A stretch of DNA of 64,000 bases, taken from assembly GCA_047967505.1 (NCBI GenBank), contig CM106538.1. One strand, given 5' to 3'. Positions 36,301 through 48,000 of this stretch are shown piece by piece. This DNA comes from Dipteris shenzhenensis. Its lineage: Eukaryota; Polypodiophyta; Polypodiopsida; Gleicheniales. The notes under the pieces are model-generated. The model searched no databases. It was not told where the DNA came from and worked only from the letters and a program-made list of their open reading frames with translations. How positions within the stretch are numbered: position 1 is the first letter of the stretch; each line of letters begins with the position of its first letter. The translations under genes were made by a program, and so were the position numbers.

Positions 36301-39300
36301 GTGGCACATGTATTGCATCCGCTCTGGCGCAGTCAAGAGCAATATGAGAATGACGAGTTGGAGGAGGGGATGCAACAGTATCTACAAAATTGGACGGGTG
36401 GTGACTTGGAGATGCAACGAAGACTGGAGGATGAACTTCTATTGTTCCGCAATCATAGCCTCTCCTTTGGTCGACCTACAGCTAGGCTCCGAGAGACACA
36501 GTTGCAACCTGTCTCCTGGTGGGAGAAATATGGCAACTGTACTCCTACTTTGGTAAGAGTCTAAGAGACAAGTTCCAACGCCACTAGTTGGAGCTTAGTC
36601 GTTAAGTAATTTGAAGTTTTATCTACTACAAATATGTTTAAAGTTATCAAGTTCCTGATACTTATCTCGGCTTAATTGGCTTATGGCAGAAACGCCTTGC
36701 TATACGTGTTCTCTCAGAGGACTGCAGTTCCGGTCCTTGTGAGAGGAACTGGAGCACTTGGGCCCTCTTTCACACAAAGAAGAGGAACAGATTGAGCACG
36801 GCTCAATTGGAGCGGTTGGTGTTTTGTCATTGCAACCTCCGTCTCCTTGAGTTCACCGCCGGCTGCCCCGAACCTCGCCAAGTAAATGTAGACAAGGTGG
36901 ACGTGGAGAAGATGGAGGTCATACCAGATATCCCACGGGAGGAGCTGGACATATACACCATGTTGTATGAGGAGCTGTCAGCACCAGCACACCACACACG
37001 ATCATACACTCAACCATCTGGAGATGGTGCTAGTACTTCAGTTGCACCCGATGGTCCTGATCCTGATGTTGATGATTCTTCTTCAGACAGTGACACAGAT
37101 GCCTCGAACTTATCTGAGGACGCAGAGGATGACGATGACGAGGAGGCCATGGATGATGCAGATGATCAGTAGTCCTGCTGTTTTTTTATATCATCCATGA
37201 GTGCTTTTATTTTGAGTCTTGCATGACTCATGAGTCATGAGTCATGAATCATGATCATGAAATTTGTGGACCATGAATCATGATCGTCTATGGAGTCTGG
37301 ACATTGAATACTTTCAAGTTTCAAGTTTCAAGTTTCAAGTTTCAACTTGTGTGCTAAGTTTAAACTTTAAGTACTTCAAACTTCTAAATTTCAGATTCTT
37401 GTAATGCCAAACTTGTTAGTCATGACTCATGATACATGTTGATTTCAGATTATTGAAGCATCATTCAAGAATTTAGAATCATAGAGGCATGAACCATGAA
37501 TGATGCATTGATGCTTGAAGGCTGAAGCCTGAAGCTTCAGCCTTCAAGTATAGATAATTGTAATTTGTATTATGTATGATTTGCACTCTATTGATAATTA
37601 TATTATGTATAAAAAATAAATTTTTATACATAAATTGTATCATATTGCCGTTTCTTCCGTTTCCGTTTCGGCGGAGCCCGGAAACTCCGTTTCTTCCGTT
37701 TCTTCCGTTTCCGTTTCGGCTGGTAACTATGGTTGCGAGGAGCAGATCGGGGCCTGGCTGGTCCGGATTGGAAAACGGAAACAGGGCGCTTTTAACAGGC
37801 TATCTTCATCACGAGAGGAGGGCTGAACTGCTGCTGATCTGGCAGATAATGTAGCGCAACAAAGGGGGGGGCAGGCTGTCTATGACGAAACAGGTTGCAG
37901 ATGTCCAATGCTGGATCACAATAAAGACTGGCGAAACAAAGGGGGGGGAAGGGCAGGCTGTCAATGGCGAAACAGGCTGCAGGCTGGATTGCGATAAAAG
38001 GCGTCAAAGGCTGCAGGCTGGATCACGATGGAGGCTGGCGAAACCAGGCTGCAGGCTTTGCAGGGACTGGCGCTGATCTGGCACTGCAGGCTGGCAGGGC
38101 AACAGGGCCGAAAAACTGGCGAGGGCAGGGGCTGCATATGGCGAGGGGGCAGGGCAGCGAAATGGCGAGGGCAGGGGCTGCGCAAGGGGGTCAACCTGTT
38201 TGACGAAAAAACTGTACGGGCGTGGAAATTGGATCATCCCTTTTGTCATTTCGTTTGTGCTGCCTTAGGTTGGGTGGTTGCCCAAAAAATTAAAGGGTGG
38301 GTTTATTTAACCCTTGGGTATGTAGGGTAGACCTAAGATTTGGGGCTGGGTTTTCCTTTTTAACCCCTCTAGGTACCCTTTTTATAAGTGCTTGGTGTCA
38401 AAAGGTGTGCCTATTCGAAGGGGTGTGACCCTTGGAATAGGTGCACCTTTTCATGAAGGGGTGTGTCCCTGTTTTTAAAAGGGGTGTCCCCACATGAATA
38501 GGTGTGACCTTTTTGCCACGATGGGGTGTGTCCCTTGGGTGAGGAGTCAAGACTCTTCATCAAAAGGTGTGTCCGATGGTGGAAAAGGTGCGTCCCTTGA
38601 TTTTGGGACAGCCCAAGCACATGAAAAGACACGATTTTTGTCGTGTCCATTCACATCAACTCGTGATGTGTGGGAGATGGAGAGGCCATTGATGACTTTA
38701 GGCAGGGTTGGCGCTAAAAATTTTTACGCTCATCCTCTCCATCTCTTCCATGCACAATGTGTACGGATGTCCTTCTAGCGGAAAAAGATGTATCAGATAG
38801 GCGCTAGAAGGTGGGAGGCATTTCCTACAGGCAGGAGCGAAATTTGCTCTGATACCACTGTAAAAAATCCTAGATTTACTATATTTAGAAATGTGCTAAG
38901 GAATAGAAAGGAGACTGAAATAGCAGAGAACAAGGAATAATTGTTTGCTTGAGTGTCTGTAGTGTATCTGTAGTGTGTCATCCATACAATTGGGCCTCTC
39001 TTATATAGAGAGTGAAGAGTCACACATGAAAAGGTGTGTACTCCAAAGTGTATGTGCATGAAGAGGTGTGTACCCCTTGTGAACGGTGTGACCCTTGATG
39101 AGAGGGTACATTACAATAGGAATGTCTCTTCAATAGAATGTCTCTTGTGAAGGGTTGTGCCTCATAGGAAGTGTCCCGTCGAAAGGGCATAGGATTGTGC
39201 CTCATAGGAGGTGTCCCGTCGAAAGGGCATACCCTTCCACAAGTGTCCATTTATCAAACCATCCATAAGTCTAGAAATAGAGAAAGGAATACGTCACAGA

Positions 39301-42300
39301 TCGTGACACAACACACACAAGCAAGCTTGCCAATTATTCTCTGGGGCCTTTGATGAGAATTGGTACAGTAGTGTCACTGAGAATGCAACGTCAAGAGGAG
39401 TGCTGGTGAGGTAAAGTATACTCCATGAGTTTTCGATACTTACCAGCTCAAGTATGTCTTCTTTGCTGAGTTTATTCTCAACTTCCATACGTGTCGCAGC
39501 TTCTTTGCTTTCCTCCATCTGGAACCACTTCAGAATTTCTTGGCAGTATTCACCTTGAGAGACGAAAACATTTTCTTCCTTTTGCCATATCTTAATCCCC
39601 AAGAATAATGCAAAATACCAAGGTCAATCATGTCAAACTCTTCATATGCAATAGAGTTTTTACCTTATCTTTTTGTTGAGATCCCTAGTGAGGATAAGAT
39701 CATCCACGTAGAGAATCACTATCATTCTCTTGTCCCTCGCTAAATGGAGGTAAATTTTTGCATCCAGCGAACTTTGAGAAAGACCAATTTACGCGTAGTA
39801 GTCATCGTCGTGTTGGTAGCATGCCATAGAGCACCTTCTTGGTCTGAAAGCCTGTGGGTGCTCCACATAGACTTCCTCCTCCAAGTCTCCATTGAGAAAA
39901 GCAAATTCTGACCTTGCTGAACTTGCACCGGCAGTTAACATCTGTATGTATTATGTATCATGATAGGGCTTTTTCCATCGCTTAGATTTTATGAGGCATG
40001 TCCAAGGTTGGTCGCAAGAAAGTATCTCTGTGATGTTTCTCTTGGTTTTTTTTTTAAAATTTGGGGTGTAAACAAGCATTCCATTAAGTCTGCAGTTTGC
40101 CATATCCTTTCAGACCTTTGGATCTTAGATAGCTAAATTAAAGTCTTTTTTTCTTTTACATGATGAGCTCTGCGCTTGTTTTCAGATTCATCTAGATATA
40201 GACCCGAATCAAGGATTGTCTATGATTTGTATCCCAACCTGTTGTTATAACTAGAAGGCAAATATTTATTCTTCTTGTAGAAAAAGTGGGAGCTCAGTTG
40301 GCTCTTCAAGCATTCCATTCCACTAGAAAGGCTGGAAACTTTGTGCGGTAAAAAGCTAAAATGAAAAGGTTTCTATAAGGTCTTCTTTTCTGGCAGAGAT
40401 GCAAACCTGACTTGCTTCCAGCGATCTATTCCAAGTGCTGATCTTGCCATAGTTGAAGGGATGATGGGGTTGTATGATGGCTATGATGGAAAGTCTGAAC
40501 ATGGAAGCACAGCTGAGATGGCAAAGCTTCTAAGTGCTCCTGTACTTCTTGTACTTGACTGCTGGGCTCTTGCACGGAGTGCTGCTGCTATGTTGCGAGG
40601 ATACACGACGTTTGACCCCCAAGTCAAGTTTGCTGGTGTCATACTTAACAAAGTAAGAGGTCGACACCCTCCTCTCTGCTGATTGGAATTTTCTTTTGCA
40701 AAAAGCTTAAGTCACTCGGGTGTGAACGATGGGGATTAGATTTTCTTTTGTAGATAAGTTTGTTTAAGCAAGAAGACTGTCCAACCATGAGGAATTTGAC
40801 CTCTTATGTAAATGTGAGACCTCATTTGTTCTATGCATAACCATTATGAATATACTTTTTTTGAGATGTATTGCAGGTCAGTGGGCCATCTCACACAGCA
40901 TGCCTTACTGAAGCATTATCTTTGGCAGATGCAAAGCTTCAGATTTTTGGGGGACTGCCAAAGGTGGGAGACATACAGCATTCGGAAGAGAATCATGGGC
41001 CCATGAATGGAGATGGAAGTAATATCTACATACAACAATTGGCTGATCTCATGGAGCTTCATCTTGATTTGGATGCTGTCTTGGAAGAGGCTGCAGAATG
41101 TGATGCAGAAAACAGTGTCGAGGCATTGAGCAATGAATGTCTCTATCATAGCCCTTCTCCCAAGCAGTTCTATCCCAAGCATGTGCGTATTGGAATAGCA
41201 CGTGATGAAGCCTTTTGTTTTCACTATCATGAAAACTTATTTTTACTTCAAGGTAATATTTCTCCTGCATCTCTCGTGGACATGCTTTTTTCAGATTTTT
41301 GAGAACTATTTTCAACTTTATTAGCACTGCCTTCCAAGCAGTGGTATTGCCATTGAATGGCTGGGTTTTTATTTTTGAATCGTTTGCCACATATTAGATG
41401 TTAGAGTTGAGGCCCTTCTCAACAAGTAACCCTACACAGCAGATGAATTCAAATTCCCACTGCGAATTCACAGGTAGAACAGTAATGCAGGAAATAGAGA
41501 AGGAGAATCAGACTCTTATTTATCCACAAAGCAAGAGCTCAGAGAAGAGCAAGCAACATCCAGCAAGGTGCTGGACAACAGTTCAGAGAAGAGCGAGAAG
41601 CATACCAGCACCACAAACAACAGGCCGACTCAGGCTTACAATGGCCGAGCAAAGGATCATGAGGGTTAATGCACCGAGTTTGTTGCATATGGGATTGATA
41701 TCGTAGCCCCTATCCTTGCAAAGCTATTTAATGAAGTAGTTTGTTTCGGTTTCCCACGCACTTGGACCCTCAACACTATCATACCTATTCACAAGGCAGG
41801 GGATCCCACGGACCCAGGTAACTATAGGACCATTATGATCAGGCATGCCATGTCCAAGATCATGGTTGACACGTACGATCACGTTTGATGCGTGCTGTTT
41901 GATAGTAGTGCGGTACTAAACGAACTAAAAAATCTTAGGTGTACGTCCGATGGTACGTTCGATACAAAAAAAAAGAGGGATATTTTAGAGTTTTAGAGTA
42001 AGTTAAAACACAAACATGTCCATGACTTGATTCTTGAAAGTTGAAACACAAACATTCTAGAATCTACATGTTGCATAGGTGCAATTTGCAAGACTTAAAA
42101 GGACCGAAGATATATCATGATTCGTGACATAAAGTAGTGAGTACAAAAAGGGGGACCAAGGTCTAATATAGATGGAATCAAAAAGCTTTACTACTACAGG
42201 AAAGAGCCTAGGACCTAGGCCCTAGGTCCTAGCCTCTAGGTACTCCCATCACTGTCAAATCCAAGACTATGATCACTCTCACTAGAGGATGATGAGGATC

Positions 42301-45001
42301 CATGAGACCCCTCACCATAGTCACCCTCACTAAGAACATTGCCCTCCTCATCATACTCCGGCTCTCTAGCCACTGGGGTGTCCTCAGCAACGGATGTGGT
42401 TGATATGCTCCCGGAGCCGCGCCTCACTTAGGTTTGGGGAGTCGATGGCACAGATGTCCTGATACGGGGTGTGGATGCTCTGCTACCACGAGTGCCACCA
42501 ACTGGAATGGTGACCCTTCTCCCAATGCGAGTGCGTGACACTCGTCGATCTATCTCCTCCAGCTCCAAGTGGAGGTCCCTGCAAATGTGGTCCTGCTCTA
42601 GATCGCGCTCTCTGGTAACACTTTTAAGCTTATCTGACGATAGCTTGCACTCATCCACATTTACCTGAAAATTTGACATGTGGACTGTAGTTAGAACTTC
42701 CTAGTATGGAGAGCAAATATGAGTTTACAATATAGGAAGTTGAAAAGTCTACCTGTCTAGCCATAGGCATCTCATGCATATTGCGCAACATATGTAAGTT
42801 AGAGTGACAATAAATAAGCCGCTCCAATTGTTTTGTGCTAAGCTTGTTCTATATCTTTGTGTGAATGAGAGAGTAGGTAGACCAATTCCTCTCACACGCA
42901 CCAGAGGAGCAATCCTAATGTACATCAAGATTCAAACATTAATGTGAAGTAAACGATTTCAAGATTGAAGAGCCTAGAGGTATGAATTGAAATATTAGAG
43001 TATAGTGTAATCTGTTCTAGCTTTAGATATCTAATTACCTGTGCAAGAACCCTCATAGCTACTTTTTGTAGATGGGGCAATTGGTACCCAAAAGACTCCC
43101 ACCAAAAAAGAGGTTTGACCAAGGAGTCTCTCTTCCAACACACAGTGGAAGCAAATGCGATTCCCCTTTGGTCATTGTAGTTAATAAGTTTCTTGAAGAA
43201 ATGCGCCATGCTTGTCCTCATGCAAGGCTTTAGAAAGATATGCATCTCTATTAGAGGCCAACTCCAAGTCCATAAAGAGAGAGGGGGCCTTGAAAGCGGG
43301 ATGCATGAGGGCAGCGATAAGTTAGAGTCTAGACTCAAGAGATTATTAATTAACATTCAAAATCAAAGAAACAAGATTCGATATTAGGATTGTAGGTTTA
43401 TAAGCTACCATGACGGACTAATATCCGTATCTAGAACGGTGGAGGTGCTAATCTCTGCAATGGCTTTTTTCATGAAGTGACGGAGAAGCCCCAAAGTAGC
43501 CCCTCCATGTCCGACATGCGTAATACCTTGTACAAGGGTGTAATGGCAATGACAATGGCCGTCATCCCTTGCCAAAAAGACTCTCTTAAGCAAAGCCGTT
43601 GAATGTCTTTGGCATCTTGTTGGGTTGCATTCGACTCTCCTTCAAGCCATTCTTTATATTCATCGGACATGACCGTCTTTTGGAGCTTGTTTTGAACATC
43701 ATAGAGCCGCTCAAGAAGTAGCCACATAGCAGCAAATCGTGTCTTTGATGGCTTCTTGAGCTCCAAGTCAGAGTAGATACGAAAGATGGCAAGAAGCTTG
43801 TTTTTGGAGTTGATGAAGCTCACAATGGAGCAAGCGTCACTCACAATGGTTTTCACCCATGGCAATTTACCAATGTCCTCCATGAGAAGGTCAAGGCAAT
43901 GACTAGCACATGGAGTCCACACTATTGAGGGAAACTCCCCTTCAAGCATGCGACCCATGGACCTACAATTGGAGGCATTGTCCGTTACGATTTGCACCAC
44001 ATTTGGGGGACCGACGTACATGACAAGTTTCAGCTTGTAAGATTCAAGAAGAAGAAGCAGATTTGCTTATGGAGATAAAAAAATATAAAGAAGCTAGCTG
44101 CTACATGACTCTCGAGTCTCAACTTACCTCAAGTATAGCATCCCGAATGTGACGATAGATAAAGGAGGCGGTGGTTTTTCTTCCCTTCTCTCCCGCATCC
44201 ATAGCCCGCAAGAAGTATGTGCCAAGAGGGCAAGAGACTAGAATGTTGATGATGCCTCTCTTTCTATCACACCATCCGTCGGAGAGAATGGAGCATCCAT
44301 ACTTAGCCCACCCGGCACACACGGGCTTGAGAGACTTGTTGATTCTCTCCCTCTCTTCATCTAGCTTCTTGGTACGCATGTCGTTGTAGCTAACTCCATC
44401 CCACCCTTCACATGGACCACCAACCGAGGCTATGGCTTTCACCATTCTTGGCCACCGGTCACATCGAAGCACATGGAAAGAGAGATTGCACTCAATGATG
44501 GTGCGGGCAATCTCTATTTCAGCTTGTCTTTGCCGCTCCTTCAAGAATGACAATGGACCGGAGAGGCTACCCGTGGCTTGGGCAAGAGTAGCTTGCCTCC
44601 TTCTTGGTGCATCACTTGTCTTCGTTCTTTTTGATGTCGTATTGGAGGACATAGTAGCCCCAACGGAGGCAACAGAGACGGATTGAGAGGCCTCATCCTC
44701 CGATTCGGATGAGGATTCATCCGGGCACACCATCTCCTCTCGTGCCATAGAGGCCTTCTTCCTTTGCTTCACGAGTAAGTACTTTTGACAACAATTTTGA
44801 AAAATGTCATTGGGAATCCCCGTGCATGGTCCGCATTGCCCACCCAACTTACACAAATGGATAAGAAGGTGGGTCACACTACTAGTTTGGGCCTTGCGGC
44901 AATACTTGCAACTCCACTTGCAAACATTGGACTTCTCTTTCACTCTCTTAAAGTAAGCACAATGCAAGGAAAAGGCCTCATGAATAGTTGGAGGCATTGC
45001 T

Positions 45002-45046
<45 letters not shown>

Positions 45047-48000
45047 GGAGGGAGAAGGACGAAGAGGCTTGAATCTTGATGCTTGGAGAAAGGGAGAGAG
45101 ATGGAGATGGAGATGGAGAAGGAGAGAGATGGAGATGGAGAGAAGCTTGATGGAGAGGGAGGAAGATGGAGATGGAGAGGGAGCTTGATGGAGAGGCCCA
45201 AGGGAGATGGAGAGGAGCTTGATGGAGAGGGAGAGAGAGACAGATGGAGAGGCACAAGGGAGATGGAGAGAAGCTTGATGGAGAGGGAGAGGGAGATGGA
45301 GATGGAGGGGGAGCTTCATGGAGAGGGAGAAAGAAAGAAATAAAGAAAAGAAAGAAATTTTATTAGTCTTTGGAAGACCGATGGGTCTATGAGATTGAAA
45401 GAAACCTTGATACAAATCACAGTGAGGGTGGAGCTACTGAAACGAGCATCATCACCCGTGCTGAATCCTAAGTCTGATCATACATAATCAAATACATCTG
45501 GATGTAACAATGAAAAGAAAAGGACTGGAGCGGAGTGGAATCCTCCGTACGTCATGTCCCCCTGGTTGGTGCATAGCCGGTGATGGGACGCTGGTGCCTG
45601 TCAAGGGGTGCCATGCATCTCGGTCTCCTGGACGAGGCTCGATGCAAGACCAGAGCCACCGTGACTCTCGTGGGACGTATCTCGGGTCTAAACAATGACG
45701 GGAGGTCTCCCAAAGTGATCTGTGTGTCCCCTCGATGTCTTGTGTGTCGTGCTACGATCGTTAGGTTGGGGTCTCTGTCACGTCGGCGGCTAGAGACTGG
45801 ACGATCAATGTCACTCGATGGGAAGAACTCTGTGATCCTGCTCTGAGAGGTGTCTGATGATGTGGTGAAGCCCCGTTGCCTGAGTAAGTACTCTCTATGT
45901 CGGACTCCCTCGTGAATGAAGGCTGCGAGGCATCTTTGGTCTGGGTAGGCGAGGAATTTGAAAAGGAGCCCGGAGCCGTCTCTGAAGAGGCAGTGGTAGC
46001 GACCTCGGATCTCGTAGTACACTGGGCACCTGAAAATAAAATGCTCCTCCGATTCCACCTCTTGACAGTCGCACAATATGCATAAGCGATGCTCCCTAGG
46101 AATCCCCTTTGCTCTGTTGCTCTCTATGCGGAGGCGGTGTGATGATACCCGAAATTGTCCGATGGAGATCCGTAGTGAGTGAGGCATATGAAGCTCAGTG
46201 TACCCCGGTGGTGTGATGAATCCCTCCTCCGAAATGCGAAGACAGTAATCTCTGTAGAAACTCAGCTTCACTGGAAGCCCCCTCGGCTCCAACCAGGTCC
46301 TAAAGGTGTGTAGCTGCAGGAGATCCTCTCGAATGACCTGGTTGGTATGTGGCCCAATCGGGATGGTGGGTGGGAGTACCGGAGGGGCATCTAAACTGTA
46401 CTGAAAAGGAGGTATCCTATCGATGTGGAACCCTAGTCTCACAAACTATCTGTGAGTCCGTGCATACCAGCATCGCTCGTCTCTCTCTGCTGCCAACCTC
46501 ATGGAGGAATCGAGAGCCAACCATGGCAACCTCTGTCTCCCTGATTTGCAGTCCCCATATGATCTAACCCGGTGTAGATATGTGATGGTTTGAAAGGCTG
46601 CATCTAGCTGGAGTGGAGAAGCACCAAACTCGGCCTGAATGATGTGATGTGGTACAGACGGTTTCCCCCGGATCATCCGTGAGAGCATGAGGATCTGCAA
46701 GCGCTCCACCCGTGCCCACTTTATCTCTGACATGTCAGGCCCCCAAAATGGACTGCCATACATACCGGTTGGTCAGACCAAGGAGTCGAAGAGAAGAGCC
46801 TTGGTCCAAGGGTCCTGGAAGTGGGAGTGAAAGCACTATCTCTCTAGCCGAGCCAGTGAGGCGTATCCCCTGCTCAGTCTGGCCTGTATCGCTGGTCTCA
46901 TCGTGAAGATCAGGCCGGAGAAGATGACGCCCAAGTAAGTGTATGAGGATATGATCTCAACTGGTGACCCACCCAAAGTAAAAGTAAACTGCTTCCGTTG
47001 CATGTTTGCTCGAGAGGTGTTAAAGATCATGACCTTGGTCTTGCCAAGATTGACCTCCAAATCATGGGATAAACAAAAAGCCTACAGTGCATCCAGGTGT
47101 CGCTGGAGCCCCTCGGGTGTGGATGATCCCGGCAAGTGAGCAACCGGTCTCTCGGAACGTCCCCATGAAAGTCTCAAGCTCATCGATGTAGGGCCAAACA
47201 GGGTCGGTGATAATGGACAACCCTGTTTGACCCCTATGGTACTCAGGATCTCATCTGTCCAACCTGGGCCTGTACGAACTCGGCCTGAGACTCTCATACA
47301 GTGCCATGACTGCCCAGATGATCTCCTGATCAAATCCCAGTGTCTGTAGGCGTGTGATAAGACGAGCTCGAGGTACTGTGTCAAAGGCTTTGCGGAAATC
47401 CACAAAGCAACAGTATACCCTCTCCTTCCGTGATCTGGCCTCCTCAATGACACTCCGAGTGTGAGTATGTGATCCATAGTCCCATGGTCTCGCCTGAAAC
47501 CGGCCTGACCCTCTGCTCTGAGCCCTCTCATCTCTGCGAACAGGTTGACTGATGCATCCAATACAGCTACATAGACCTTGGACATCACATGTCCAATCAT
47601 GATAGTCCTGTAGTTACTCGGGTCCATGGGATCCCCTACCTTGTGGATGGGGGTGATGGTGTTGAGTGTCCAAGTGCGGGGGAAGCCAAGGCAAACAACA
47701 TCATTGAATAGCTTTGCTAGGATCGGGGCTAACGTGTCGATCTCATATGCGATAAACTCAGTGCATAGCCCCTCGTGATCCTTAGCTCGGCCATTGTGTA
47801 GTTTCAATGTCGCGTCCTTGACTCCCCCTCTGGTGAACAACGTGCAAGTGGTGGGACGAGGTGTGTGTATGAGGTCTAGAGTGGGCTGGTATGGGACATC
47901 ATATAGATGGTGTGCATACATGTGCTAGACTCTCGTGTCGGTGAGGGGTGATGGGGACCTACGCTCAAGGAATCTCCACCAAAAATCCTTAGAGTTGTTG

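Larger units (their letters stand above)
34050..37731 (+). mobile_element. Complete hAT DNA transposon (3,682 bp)
   Basis: The left end begins CATAGTTGCACGAAACG. The right end, read inwards on the minus strand, begins CATAGTTACCAGCCGAAACG, giving imperfect terminal inverted repeats. An identical 8-bp duplication GTTGCGAG flanks both ends. The subterminal regions at 34059-34135 and 37648-37715 are full of CGAAACG/CGTTTC units, the likely transposase-binding sites, and include the perfect 18-bp palindrome ACGAAACGTACGTTTCGT at 34059-34076. Inside is a transposase gene with no stop or frameshift across three exons. It sits in the leader of a minus-strand LTR retroelement within intron 2 of the CbiA-like gene. 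The intact ORF and perfect duplication suggest a recent insertion. Confidence 0.93.

Noticed and set aside
30240-41252. CbiA-like exons as bacterial contamination
   Set aside because: The gene is split by GT-AG introns with matching phases and plant transposons inside, so it is a resident nuclear gene.
44998-45415. Ser/Pro-rich frames upstream of the second hAT
   Set aside because: They are artefacts of the GA/GGAGATGGAGA tract.
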